Both the position numbers and the translations under genes were made by a program. Positions 26,910-36,178 of a stretch of 46,980 nucleotides of DNA are shown here, piece after piece (the stretch's first letter is position 1; every line of letters begins with the position of its first letter). Below the pieces are notes generated by a model that ran no database searches, was not told where the DNA came from, and was given only the letters and a program-made list of their open reading frames with translations. The stretch comes from an uncultured cyanobacterium (GTDB lineage Bacteria; Cyanobacteriota; Cyanobacteriia; Cyanobacteriales; Microcystaceae): NCBI GenBank assembly GCA_903887375.1, contig CAISPN010000009.1, positions 1-46,980 on the forward strand, in the 5' to 3' direction.

Positions 26910-27008
26910 CTAATGGTGCCAAAAAAAGAAGGAATAAATTAGGGCTATGAGCGTCAAACCAAAAATTAGATGATTCATCCAATCATCAAAGGTCCAATTT
27001 TTAAACAT
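26910..27008 (-). CDS. 32-residue single-helix membrane peptide downstream of the RND pump
   Basis: The minus strand from ATG at 27008 encodes MFKNWTFDDWMNHLIFGLTL then IALIYSFFFWHH and a TAG. Residues 13-30 form one hydrophobic helix; the N-terminal 12 are polar with Asp8-Asp9 and three Trp residues bracket the ends. The Shine-Dalgarno AAGGAG (27019-27024 on the plus strand) overlaps the pump's stop codon and sits ten bases from the ATG. The gene follows the RND pump gene by only 15 bases. Size and place recall AcrZ, the small partner of E. coli AcrB, though the sequence is not obviously related. Too short for ordinary gene calling. Confidence 0.55.
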   Translation of the reverse strand: MFKNWTFDDWMNHLIFGLTLIALIYSFFFWHH

Positions 27009-27023
27009 TTTCTTAAAACTCCT

Positions 27024-30000
27024 TTAATGATTTTTGAGCGGAATTGCTTTTTTATTACTAGGAGGATCTAACAGATTTTTAGCTAGGGTTTTGATCACAA
27101 TATAGAGAATAGGAGCTAAGACCAAGCTTAAGATAGTAGAAATCAGATAACCACCAAAGATAGCAGTACCTAGAGTCCAACGGCTCATTGAACCTGCCCC
27201 TTGGGCAATTGCCAATGGTAAAAATCCAACTAAGCCAGCCAAGGCTGTCATCAAAATGGGTCGTAGTCGTTCTTGAGCTGCCTTAACTGCTGCATCATTA
27301 ATTGAGAGTCCCTGTTGACGAGCTTGGTTGGCAAATTCGACCACAAGGATAGCATTTTTGCTAGCAACTCCAATGAGCATCACCAGAGCAACTTGGCAGT
27401 AAATGTTGTTATTGACAATTGGCCAGAGCGATCCGGCTTGTAATATATTGGCTCTAAAAGAAATGCTGAGCATCGCCCCTAGAACTGCCAAAGGAACAGT
27501 CAACATGATGATCAAAGGATCAATATAGCTTTCATACTGAGCCGATAATACTAAAAAGACCATAACAAAAGCCAAGCCAAAAACAATAGGCGCGGCTCCT
27601 GCTGAGTTAGACTCTTGTAAAGAAAGTCCAGATAGTTCATACCAAAAACCGCTCTTACCTCCTTTGAATAGTTCATTTGCCACTTCTTCTACGGCTTTTA
27701 TGGCATCCCCACTACTATGGCCAGGAGCGGGATTGCCTATAAATTCCACAGAAGGATATATATTAAAATGGGCAACCACTGGAGGATAAGATATTTTTTC
27801 TAACTTAACTACACTACTAAGTTGTATTGTCTTGCCATCTTTACTCTTGAGATAAATGCGATTAATATCATCAAGATTGGAGCGATATTTTTGATCAGCT
27901 TGGGTATACACCCTATAAACTTGATCGCTCAACACAAACTGATTAACATAAGAAGAGCCAAAGTAAGTCTGTATAGTTTTAAATATCTGATCGACATCTA
28001 TATTCAAGGCCTTGGCTTGGTCTCGATCTACTGTTATTTGAGCTGTTGGTACACCAAAGGTAAATTGAGTGAATATTCCGCCTATTTCAGGTCTTTTTTG
28101 GGCAGCAGCTAAAAAGGCTTGGGCATTCTGAATAAGTACGTCCATCGGTTGGCCACCGCGGTTTTGCAACTCAAACTGAAAGCCCCCAACATTCCCTAGT
28201 CCATCAGCAGAGGGAGCATTAACAGCAAAGGCTAAGGCTTTGGTTGTTTTAAAACGCAGGGTTTTATTAAACCGCTGGATGATACCAAATACTGAAGAAT
28301 CTGCTCCTTTGCGCTCATTCCAATCTTTTAACTTACTGAAAACTATGGCTTGATTGCTAGAAAATCCATTAAAGCTAAAACCAACTAGAGCTACAGTGCT
28401 AGAAATCTCCTTCATCTCCAGGGCTTCAGCGCTGATTTCTTTGGCAATTTTGGAGGTGTAATTTAAAGAAACTCCGGGTGGTGCCTGAATTACAGTGACA
28501 AAATAGCCCTGATCTTCTTCGGGCAAAAAGCTCTGTGGTACATTCTTGTAAAGAGCGCCGGTTAAAAATAATGAAGCAACAAAGGCTATCATTACTAGCC
28601 ATCGCAAGGGAATCAAAAATTTCAAGAACTTGACAAAACCATTTTTAAATATCTCAAAAGCCTGATTGAAGGTTTTAAATATTAGTCCTACAGGACCTTT
28701 TGGCTCTTGTGGATGAACCTTGAGCAAAATAGCTGAAACACTAGGAGAAAACGTTAAAGAGTTAACAGCAGATACAGCAATAGAAAAAATTATAGTCAAA
28801 GCAAACTGTTTGTAGATAATCCCAGTAGTGCCAGGAAAGAAACAAACTGGAATAAAGACCGACATCAAGACCAATGATGTTGCTACAATTGCTCCTCCAA
28901 GACTCTGCATTGCCTCTAATGCTGCCTCTTTGGGCCTTTTACCTTGAGATATTTTTGTAGAGATTTCTTCAACTACAATGATGGCATCATCTACAACCAA
29001 ACCAGTAGCTAAGACTACTCCAAAAAGAGTCAGTTGGTTTAAAGAAATGCCAAATATTTTTAAAAAAGCCATGCAGCCCACTAGAGAAACGGGAATGGCA
29101 ATAGCAGGAATCAAGGTAATTCGCCAATCTTGTAAAAAGATAAAAATCACCAGAATTACCAGAAATATCGCTTCCCAGAGGGTTTTGATCGCTTCATCTA
29201 GTGAGGCAGTTACAAAGAGGGTATTATCTACAATCACCTCAGTCGCCATTGCTGGGGGAAAAAGTTTGATTTGCTCCTCCATTGCCTTTCTAACTTGGTA
29301 GGCTGTGTTCAGTGCATTGGTTCCAGGAAGCTGGTAGACCACCATAGCCAGGCCAGGCTCTCCTTTATAGAGCCCGAGTGTGGAGTAGTTTTGGGCTCCT
29401 AATTCCACTCTTCCTATATCCTTAAGCTTAATTAATGTACCATTTTGTCCTACCTTGATCACTAAATCTTCTGCTTGATCTACAGTTTGAAAACGTCCTT
29501 GGGCTCGCAGAACAATTTGATATTGTTGATCGCCATCATTGGGCTGTTGCCCAATAATCCCAGCTCCAGTTTGTATGTTTTGCTCATTGATAGCATCAGT
29601 CACATCTTGAGCGGTGATAGAGCGCGCTGCTAATTTTTCTGGATCTAACCAGATCCTCATAGCATAGGAAGCTGAGCCAAATAGTTTAATATCTCCGACA
29701 CCTTGGATTCTCTTGAGAGGATCTATCAAAAAACGATCTGCGTAGTTGTAGAGAAAAAGAGGATCATAGACGAGCTTACCTTGGTTATCTTTTTCACTAT
29801 AGAGCGCATAGACTAGGGTGATGCTAGGGGAAGCCTGGACAACTGTAACGCCACTTCTTTGAACTTCATTAGGGAGCTGAGAGTTGGCCTGGGCTTCTCG
29901 ATTTTGCACCAGCACTTGGGCGATGTTGGGATCTGTGCCTACTGGAAAATTGACATTGATTGTAGAATTGCCACTACTATCAGTGAATGACTGCTGATAG

Positions 30001-30239
30001 AGCATATTGGGCGCGCCGTTGATCTGTTTTTCTATAGTAGTGGTGACGTTATCAGTAGTAGTTTTAGCATCAGCTCCAACATAGTTGGAGGATACTTGAA
30101 CTTGAACTGGCGCTAGCTGAGGTAACTTTTCTAAGGGTAATAGAGGAATACAAATACCACCAACTAACAAGATGATCAAGGTGATTACCGTTGTCAGAAC
30201 TGGCCGCTTGATAAAAATATCTGAAATACTTAAGAGCAT
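27024..30239 (-). CDS. RND efflux pump, HAE1 family (AcrB-like)
   Basis: A 1071-residue inner-membrane proton-driven drug exporter. FIKRPVLTTVITLIILLVGG is the first helix and its conserved entry (FI.RP). NVTTTIEKQINGAPNMLYQQS, GVGDIKLFGSASYAMRIWLDP and ILVVEFANQARQQG are standard. TM4 carries the proton-relay aspartates in GLVVDDAIIVVEE (about residue 414), and a lysine equivalent is expected in TM10. Two porter halves and 12 helices match AcrB. The MFP partner lies 6 bases upstream. No TolC-type outer-membrane channel is in the window. Confidence 0.95.
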   Translation of the reverse strand: MLLSISDIFIKRPVLTTVITLIILLVGGICIPLLPLEKLPQLAPVQVQVSSNYVGADAKTTTDNVTTTIEKQINGAPNMLYQQSFTDSSGNSTINVNFPVGTDPNIAQVLVQNREAQANSQLPNEVQRSGVTVVQASPSITLVYALYSEKDNQGKLVYDPLFLYNYADRFLIDPLKRIQGVGDIKLFGSASYAMRIWLDPEKLAARSITAQDVTDAINEQNIQTGAGIIGQQPNDGDQQYQIVLRAQGRFQTVDQAEDLVIKVGQNGTLIKLKDIGRVELGAQNYSTLGLYKGEPGLAMVVYQLPGTNALNTAYQVRKAMEEQIKLFPPAMATEVIVDNTLFVTASLDEAIKTLWEAIFLVILVIFIFLQDWRITLIPAIAIPVSLVGCMAFLKIFGISLNQLTLFGVVLATGLVVDDAIIVVEEISTKISQGKRPKEAALEAMQSLGGAIVATSLVLMSVFIPVCFFPGTTGIIYKQFALTIIFSIAVSAVNSLTFSPSVSAILLKVHPQEPKGPVGLIFKTFNQAFEIFKNGFVKFLKFLIPLRWLVMIAFVASLFLTGALYKNVPQSFLPEEDQGYFVTVIQAPPGVSLNYTSKIAKEISAEALEMKEISSTVALVGFSFNGFSSNQAIVFSKLKDWNERKGADSSVFGIIQRFNKTLRFKTTKALAFAVNAPSADGLGNVGGFQFELQNRGGQPMDVLIQNAQAFLAAAQKRPEIGGIFTQFTFGVPTAQITVDRDQAKALNIDVDQIFKTIQTYFGSSYVNQFVLSDQVYRVYTQADQKYRSNLDDINRIYLKSKDGKTIQLSSVVKLEKISYPPVVAHFNIYPSVEFIGNPAPGHSSGDAIKAVEEVANELFKGGKSGFWYELSGLSLQESNSAGAAPIVFGLAFVMVFLVLSAQYESYIDPLIIMLTVPLAVLGAMLSISFRANILQAGSLWPIVNNNIYCQVALVMLIGVASKNAILVVEFANQARQQGLSINDAAVKAAQERLRPILMTALAGLVGFLPLAIAQGAGSMSRWTLGTAIFGGYLISTILSLVLAPILYIVIKTLAKNLLDPPSNKKAIPLKNH

Positions 30240-30245
30240 AGAGCT

Positions 30246-31682
30246 TTACGATCCCTTCTTGAGAGATTTTTGTAAGAGAGCCTCAGAAATAACCGGCATA
30301 CCATTGGCAAGTATCTGAGTTCTTGAGGTAATGATCTGCTCTCCGGGTTTTAAACCTGAGAGAACTTGGTATTGCTGCCCCTGAATTTTGCCTAGTTTAA
30401 CCAATCTTTGTTTAGCTATTTGTGTTTCTTTGCCATCAGAATTCTTACCTTTTTCAACTACAAAGACAAAGTCACTTGCTCCAATATTGCTAACCACACT
30501 AGTTGGTATTAATATACCAGTTGTTTTATTCCAGATAATTCTGGTTTTGACATATTGAGAATCTTTGAGATCGCCATTATTATTGAAGGTGACTTTAACC
30601 AAAATTACTTGTGAATCTTGATTTACCGTAGGAGAGATAAAGGTAATTTTGCCAACATTGCCGGGACTTTCATTGGCTTTAATAATTTCAACAGGTAGCC
30701 CTATTTTGAGTTGATTTCTTTTTTCAACAGGAACATATATATTTAAATTGAGCTTACTATTATCTACAATAGTAGTAAAGGCTGTTCCACTAGTAAGAAT
30801 ATCGCCAATTTTTTTGCTAGAGAGATCTCCTACTGTCCCTGTTATCGGAGAAAGAACAGTATTGTATTTTAAATCCTGATTAACAGCTCCTACGTTACTA
30901 ATGGAGGCATCTATAGCTTGTTTTTTGTTTTCTATATTGGCTTGGGCTGCTTGGATTTGTTTATCAGCAATTTTTTGATCGCTGTAGGCTGAATTTAAAG
31001 CTTCCTTGCTAGCTTGGAGTGAAGCTTGAGCGGCATCTTTGTTTTTTAGAGCAGAATCAACTGAAGATTTAGTATTTTCTAAAGCAGCAGTTTTGTTGTC
31101 AAGATCCTGCTGAGAGATGGCACCTTCTTTGATTAAAAACTGACTTCTTTGGTAATTTTTCTGGGCCAAGACCAAATCTGATTTAGCCTTGATTAGATCT
31201 GCTTGTTTGCCTTCAAGTTGAGCCGCAGACTGGGCTATATCCGCGCGGCGCTGAGCAATTGCATCAATTGTTTTGCTCTTTTGTGCTTGAGCGCTCTGGA
31301 GTTGAACTTCAGATTGAACCAGATCTGCTTTGGCTTGCCCAACTTGAGCTTTGGCTTGATTGACTTGAGCTTGCTGCTTTAAAGGAACCAGGCGTAGTAT
31401 TTTTTCTCCTACTGCTACATTTTGTCCACTAGTTGCATAGATAGAACCAATTCGCCCATCTATTTGAGATGCTAGAGCTACTTTTGTCACTGCCTCTAAG
31501 GTTCCAACAAAATCACTGCTATCAATTAAAGTTGAGTTGCTTAGCTGCTCGAAAGCCACAGGAATAGCTTGTGGCGGAGCTTGGGCAGCCTGCTTATTTT
31601 CACCACAGCCAACCAATAGGATCATCACAGCCCCAATAGCAAAGTCTCTCTTGTGGTAGGCTATCCTTTTTAGCAAAATCAA
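30246..31682 (-). CDS. RND efflux membrane-fusion lipoprotein (AcrA-like)
   Basis: A 478-residue periplasmic adaptor. A lipobox LLVGC puts the acylated residue at Cys26. DGRIGSIYATSGQNVAVGEK is the first lipoyl half-motif. The hairpin from about residue 110 to 265 is unusually long and rich in Ala, Gln and Lys (many AQ.A and KAxL heptads), then YNTVLSPITGTVGDL gives the second lipoyl half. VEKRNQLKIGLPVEI begins the beta-barrel domain. It exceeds E. coli AcrA by about 80 residues, chiefly from the extended coiled coil. First of the MFP-pump-peptide set. Confidence 0.93.
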   Translation of the reverse strand: MILLKRIAYHKRDFAIGAVMILLVGCGENKQAAQAPPQAIPVAFEQLSNSTLIDSSDFVGTLEAVTKVALASQIDGRIGSIYATSGQNVAVGEKILRLVPLKQQAQVNQAKAQVGQAKADLVQSEVQLQSAQAQKSKTIDAIAQRRADIAQSAAQLEGKQADLIKAKSDLVLAQKNYQRSQFLIKEGAISQQDLDNKTAALENTKSSVDSALKNKDAAQASLQASKEALNSAYSDQKIADKQIQAAQANIENKKQAIDASISNVGAVNQDLKYNTVLSPITGTVGDLSSKKIGDILTSGTAFTTIVDNSKLNLNIYVPVEKRNQLKIGLPVEIIKANESPGNVGKITFISPTVNQDSQVILVKVTFNNNGDLKDSQYVKTRIIWNKTTGILIPTSVVSNIGASDFVFVVEKGKNSDGKETQIAKQRLVKLGKIQGQQYQVLSGLKPGEQIITSRTQILANGMPVISEALLQKSLKKGS

Positions 31683-31732
31683 CCTCTTTTTGAGAATTTA
31701 ATCAAAAAATTTAATTAGACTCAATTTTAATA

Positions 31733-31942
31733 TTATTTGCCAAAAAGATGTGAGAAATTCTGTGGTAAGTTTACAATCTCATTCCATAGTTGCATGGGGT
31801 TGATTCCAAAGCTAAATTGAAGAACAATCAAAATTATGGCTATTGTAACTGCCGTAGAAAGCCCAACTTTTAATATTTTAAGTAGAGCATTAAATACTAG
31901 CCAAGCTACTATAATGGCAGCTATAAGCAAGAGGATATTCAT
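31733..31942 (-). CDS. Small membrane protein between dxr and the efflux genes
   Basis: A 69-residue protein with two hydrophobic helices: NILLLIAAIIVAWLVFNALL (2-21) and LSTAVTIAIILIVLQFSFGI (28-47). A short amphipathic tail NPMQLWNEIVNLPQNFSHLF follows. I do not recognise the family. It starts seven bases after the dxr stop and ends 50 bases before the efflux lipoprotein, all on one strand, so it may belong to the same transcript. Confidence 0.7.
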   Translation of the reverse strand: MNILLLIAAIIVAWLVFNALLKILKVGLSTAVTIAIILIVLQFSFGINPMQLWNEIVNLPQNFSHLFGK

Positions 31943-31949
31943 TGGTTTT

Positions 31950-33128
31950 TTAAACTAGAATTTTTCCTTTAGTTTTAGTGTTTAGTACTTCTTTTCTAGC
32001 CCATTGATCTGCTTGTAAAATATCTTCCAAGCTAGGCGTTTGAGTGTTTTGGCTAGCAAACACATCGCAACAATGCTCAATCAGTTGGGGAATTTCTAGA
32101 AAACCAATCTTCTCTTCTAAAAAGAGAGCTACTGCTTGCTCATTAGCCGCATTGAGAACTGCAGGCATAGATCCACCCGCTCTACCGGCAGCATAGGCCA
32201 GATTCATACAGGGATACTTGTTATGATCTGGCTCTCTAAAAGTTAGATCTCCAGATTTGACTAAATCTAGGCTAGGCCAATCAGTATGAATTCTAGCTGG
32301 CCAAGAGAGAGCATAAAGCAGAGGTAAGCGCATATCAGGCCAACCCAGTTGAGCTAAAACAGAAGTATCTTCAAGTTCAATCAGAGAGTGAATAATACTC
32401 TGAGGGTGAATGACAATATCAATATGCTTATAATCCACACCAAAGAGATAGTGAGCCTCTATCACTTCTAATCCCTTATTCATCAAGGTAGCCGAATCGA
32501 TAGTAATCTTGCGGCCCATTGACCAGTTAGGATGTTTGAGCGCATCGGCGACAGTCACACTCTTCAATTTCTCTACTGGCAAATCTCGAAAAGAGCCACC
32601 AGATGCGGTCAAAATAATTCTTCTCAACCCGTCTGAAGGAACGCCTTGGAGACATTGAAAAATAGCAGAATGTTCAGAATCAGCCGGCAACAGTTTTGTC
32701 TTGTGTTTTTCCACCAGGGGCAACACAACAGGTCCACCTGCAATGAGAGTTTCTTTATTGGCTAAAGCTATATCCTTGCCTGCTTCAATTGCTGAAATAG
32801 TAGGCAACAGTCCAGCGCAGCCAACAATGCCAGTAACAACAGTTTGCGCATCCCCGTAACGAGCAACCTCAACCACGCCTTGCTCGGCGCTGAGTATTAT
32901 AGGTTTATAGTCGATTTCGGCTATTGCTTCTTCTAAAGAAGGGATTTGTTTAGGATCTTTGATCGCAACTATTTCAGGACGAAAATCCTTAATTTGCTGA
33001 GCAAAAAGAGAGATATTAGATCCGCAAGAGAGCCCAACTACTTGAAATTGATCGGGGTATTGAGCGACGATCTCGAGGGTTTGTGTGCCGATGGAACCGG
33101 TTGAGCCAAGGATGGATATTTTCTTCAC
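31950..33128 (-). CDS. dxr: 1-deoxy-D-xylulose 5-phosphate reductoisomerase
   Basis: The second step of the MEP isoprenoid pathway: NADPH-dependent rearrangement of DXP to MEP. NADPH motif [16 protein letters not shown] (5-20), [12 protein letters not shown], metal and substrate site [30 protein letters not shown] and [23 protein letters not shown] are all canonical. At 392 residues the length is standard. Fosmidomycin-target fold with the flexible loop intact. It heads a minus-strand gene series running into the efflux genes. Confidence 0.97.
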   Translation of the reverse strand: MKKISILGSTGSIGTQTLEIVAQYPDQFQVVGLSCGSNISLFAQQIKDFRPEIVAIKDPKQIPSLEEAIAEIDYKPIILSAEQGVVEVARYGDAQTVVTGIVGCAGLLPTISAIEAGKDIALANKETLIAGGPVVLPLVEKHKTKLLPADSEHSAIFQCLQGVPSDGLRRIILTASGGSFRDLPVEKLKSVTVADALKHPNWSMGRKITIDSATLMNKGLEVIEAHYLFGVDYKHIDIVIHPQSIIHSLIELEDTSVLAQLGWPDMRLPLLYALSWPARIHTDWPSLDLVKSGDLTFREPDHNKYPCMNLAYAAGRAGGSMPAVLNAANEQAVALFLEEKIGFLEIPQLIEHCCDVFASQNTQTPSLEDILQADQWARKEVLNTKTKGKILV

Positions 33129-33226
33129 AATCAGAAACTCTACTTAAAATTTTTTATTAAACTTTTTTGGCGGGGATCATCTCACAATCTTAAGGCTTCC
33201 GGTTTACATTTTTCAATATTTTCTAA

Positions 33227-34216
33227 CTAGGGAACAAGCCAAATTTTTTGGTGGTAGTCCTCTAGCTGAGCGTAGGGATCGCCAGAACTATGACTATGTT
33301 CATGACCATGGTGATGGTGATGATGATCAGTATTATGCTCACCGGCTATCTGGCGAAATTTACACATTTCGCAGTTCATATTAACTTGAGCTAGCTGTGT
33401 TTCAATCTCCCTTTGCCTGACCAATTTTAAAAGTTCAGATTGGATACCCATTTCCGGTAAACAGGCAAAAGAAATATCAGGATGTCTTTGCTCTTGTAAA
33501 GCTGTGATATCAAATATTTTCTTAACCAAAGCTCCAGTAAACAGAAAGTAAGGCAGAACAATAATTCTTTTGGGTTGGTAAAGAAGAGCTCGACGAAATC
33601 CTTCTTCTAGCCTTGGATGAGTGATCCCAATAAAACAGGTTTCTACAGTCAGATAGCCAGTTCCCTCCCAAAGCAAACGAGCCATTTTGACAACATCACT
33701 GTTGGCATCAGGATCGCTTGATCCTCTACCTACAAATAAAAGCACTGTGTCTTGTCGGGCAATCTGGTTAGGATTATTCTCTATTTCATCGAGTTGGGCG
33801 AGTCTTTTTTGACATAGTTCAAGGATGGAGGGATTGATTCCAAGATGTCTGCCATAGTGAAACTTTAATTGGGGATAATGCTCTCGGCAGTGATCGAGCT
33901 CATTAGTAATATCAAATTTGTTATGTCTAGCTGCAAACAAAAGCAATGGTAAGGCGGAAAATTCCTGATAACCCTTTTCTAAACAAAGTTCAACACCCTC
34001 TTTAATAAAAGGAGGTGTCAGTTCCAAAAAACAGGGAATCACAGGACGACTTTGGTCTAGATCTTGGTATATCTTGGCAAAATCCAAAAAAGTCTCCCTT
34101 CCTTGAGTATCTTTAGTTCCATGGCCAATCAAAAGCAAAGGGCGAGCAAGGGGAAGTGAGTCTAATTTGATTGAGCCTAGATCAGGCAAATGCTCTTTGA
34201 AGGAAATTATAGGCAT
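33227..34216 (-). CDS. cbiX: Sirohydrochlorin cobaltochelatase (CbiX-like) with His-rich tail
   Basis: Inserts Co(II) into sirohydrochlorin, the entry to anaerobic-type cobalamin synthesis; a ferrochelatase role (SirB) is possible. Two CbiX-type halves are visible: [17 protein letters not shown] (28-44, His32 as catalytic) with [14 protein letters not shown], and [20 protein letters not shown] with [15 protein letters not shown]. The 329-residue length fits the long two-domain form. A C-terminal CEMCKFR motif (possible Fe-S or metal site) is followed by a His cluster, [15 protein letters not shown], probably for cobalt storage. cobD supports the pathway. Confidence 0.88.
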   Translation of the reverse strand: MPIISFKEHLPDLGSIKLDSLPLARPLLLIGHGTKDTQGRETFLDFAKIYQDLDQSRPVIPCFLELTPPFIKEGVELCLEKGYQEFSALPLLLFAARHNKFDITNELDHCREHYPQLKFHYGRHLGINPSILELCQKRLAQLDEIENNPNQIARQDTVLLFVGRGSSDPDANSDVVKMARLLWEGTGYLTVETCFIGITHPRLEEGFRRALLYQPKRIIVLPYFLFTGALVKKIFDITALQEQRHPDISFACLPEMGIQSELLKLVRQREIETQLAQVNMNCEMCKFRQIAGEHNTDHHHHHHGHEHSHSSGDPYAQLEDYHQKIWLVP

Positions 34217-34243
34217 TCAAGTCGTTACTGAAATCTTAAGTTT

Positions 34244-35494
34244 CTAAGATTTTAACCGATTCTTTTGATTTTTGAGGAACTCACGCGACCAAATGATCGA
34301 TTCTTCCTTGCTTTGAATTTTCCCTTCAAGATGAGCAACTTGAATCTCACTTAGTAGCTTGCCAATAATCGGGCCAGGCGATAATTGCAATTCTGATAGT
34401 AAGTCATTTCCTTTAATCAATGGCTTGGGATGGGCGATAGGGTCTTTAGGATCAAAATAACGTTTCAATAGTGACATGATTTCCCAATCTGGCTGTTGAG
34501 ATATCAAGTAGAGAAGAGCCAAAATCACAAAAGAATCTTTGCTCTCTAAAAATAAAAAATACTGCTCTTTAATAGTCAAAGGTTTAGAAATATTTTTCAG
34601 TGATTTAAGCTTATCTAAAGCCACAGTAATTAAACGAATATCGCAGCGTGATGTTTTTAAATTAATCAACTCTAATTCCGCTTTTTCTACTGAGCAAGAT
34701 AGTAAAAGAGCAAGTTTAGCCAGAGCAATACTATAAAAAATATCAGCATTAAATTGACCTGAAATTACTTTACCAAAGCGATCAATTTCAGTAAGCAAAG
34801 CCACTTTCTCATCTGTAGCACTAGGTAGCCAATCCGATAGAATTTTATCTTGCCAAACCATTTCTAGCCAATAACTACTTTTTAAACTGGATAAAATATA
34901 ATTTAGTTCATTTTTTATTCTTTCACCTGCTACTTTTTTTAATTCACCAGAGAGTAGACGCAATGTATCTCTTGTATCATTTTCAATAGTCAAATTTAAT
35001 TGTGCTGCCTGCCTGTAAGCCCTAAGTAATCTAACGGGATCATCTTTGAGATTATTAACAGAAATCATGCGAATTATTCGCTTATTGATATCTTCTAATC
35101 CCTTGGTTGGATCACAGATGTTACCTTGTTTTAAACAATAGGCAATGGCATTAATCGTAAAGTCACGACGTTGAAGATCCACTTCGACTGTTTCACCTTC
35201 TTGTTCGGCAAAGTCACAGGTAATTTGAGGAAAAACAACCCTGGCTATATGTCTTTGTTGATCCAAGATGACAAAACCTGCATGATAGGTTTTAGCTAAA
35301 TTTTGAGCAATTTCAATGGTCTTTGTTGGTACAATAAAGTCCAAATCGAGATATTCTCTTTCTCTATGCAATAAAATATCTCGAACTGTCCCACCGACCA
35401 AATAACTACCTTGTGGTAAATATTCCAGATCGAAAGGTAGATGGAGATCTAGCCAATTACTTATAGTTTCAGAAAGGGTAAGATTAGAGTGCAT
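34244..35494 (-). CDS. cca: CCA tRNA nucleotidyltransferase / poly(A) polymerase family
   Basis: A 416-residue class II nucleotidyltransferase. GSYLVGGTVRDILLHR (29-44) holds the GG...R site, YLDLDFIV (49-56) the metal-binding DxD (Asp50, Asp52), RRDFTINAIAYCL the RRD motif and DDPVRLLRAYR the nucleotide-specifying motif. It ends with a helical tail. Because tRNA-Pro in this window lacks an encoded CCA, such an activity is needed. Some cyanobacteria split CCA- and A-adding activities between two enzymes, so it may be specific for only part of the CCA end. Confidence 0.88.
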   Translation of the reverse strand: MHSNLTLSETISNWLDLHLPFDLEYLPQGSYLVGGTVRDILLHREREYLDLDFIVPTKTIEIAQNLAKTYHAGFVILDQQRHIARVVFPQITCDFAEQEGETVEVDLQRRDFTINAIAYCLKQGNICDPTKGLEDINKRIIRMISVNNLKDDPVRLLRAYRQAAQLNLTIENDTRDTLRLLSGELKKVAGERIKNELNYILSSLKSSYWLEMVWQDKILSDWLPSATDEKVALLTEIDRFGKVISGQFNADIFYSIALAKLALLLSCSVEKAELELINLKTSRCDIRLITVALDKLKSLKNISKPLTIKEQYFLFLESKDSFVILALLYLISQQPDWEIMSLLKRYFDPKDPIAHPKPLIKGNDLLSELQLSPGPIIGKLLSEIQVAHLEGKIQSKEESIIWSREFLKNQKNRLKS

Positions 35495-35585
35495 TTATAA
35501 TATATATGATGATTTAAACTTGACGATAGATGGTTTATTATTGTACCCTTGGGATAAATTTAAAATTAAATATTAATAGATAACT

Positions 35586-36173
35586 ATGTATATTGCTATT
35601 GTTGCCCTAAAAGGTGGAGTTGGTAAAACCACAACGGCTATTCACTTGGCTGCTTATTTTCAGAGCAAAGCTCCAACGCTTTTGATAGATGCTGATCGCA
35701 ACCGTTCAGCCATTATCTGGTCTGGTGAGGATAAATTGCCTTTTTTTGTTGCCTCCCAAGCTGGTGCTACTAGTTTAATCAAAAAATATACTCACTTTAT
35801 TCTTGATACTAAAGCTAGGCCTGAGCCAGAGGAAATAAAAGATATTGCCGAAGGTAGTGATTTATTAATCATCCCAACAACTCCCAATCATTTAGATATT
35901 GATGCTACGGTCAAGGCAGTTGAATTACTCAAAAATTTCAAAACTAATTTCAAAATTTTGCTGACCAAAGTAGATAGCAGAACTAAAAACGGTAGAGAAG
36001 CTAGGGCTATTTTAAATGAGCACAAATTGCCAATATTTAAATCGGAAATTCCCTTACTAGTTGCTTTTGAGCGTGCATCACAAAAAGGAGTTGTAATCAA
36101 AGACTATAGCGATCCTAGAGCCCATTCTGGTTGGTTGAGTTATCAAGCCGTCGGCAAGGAAATATTAAAGTAA
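35586..36173 (+). CDS. ParA-family ATPase (orphan, no ParB nearby)
   Basis: A 195-residue MinD/ParA-type P-loop ATPase. The deviant Walker A is KGGVGKTTTAIHLA (9-22) with signature Lys9 and Lys14. LLIDADRNRSAIIW is Walker A', and FILDTKARPEPEEIKDIAEG covers the region of Walker B. NHLDIDATVKAVELLK and LTKVDSRTKNGREARAIL complete the fold, as in small ParA proteins of plasmids and chromosomes. No parB or centromere-like repeats lie nearby. It may position some cargo other than DNA (carboxysomes, chemotaxis clusters), but nothing here identifies it. Confidence 0.88.
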   Translation: MYIAIVALKGGVGKTTTAIHLAAYFQSKAPTLLIDADRNRSAIIWSGEDKLPFFVASQAGATSLIKKYTHFILDTKARPEPEEIKDIAEGSDLLIIPTTPNHLDIDATVKAVELLKNFKTNFKILLTKVDSRTKNGREARAILNEHKLPIFKSEIPLLVAFERASQKGVVIKDYSDPRAHSGWLSYQAVGKEILK

Positions 36174-36178
36174 ATGTA

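Noticed and set aside
33129-33226. Possible cobalamin or other riboswitch between dxr and cbiX
   Set aside because: Only 98 bases, no B12-box-like element or structured stems seen; I also saw no riboswitch before cobD.
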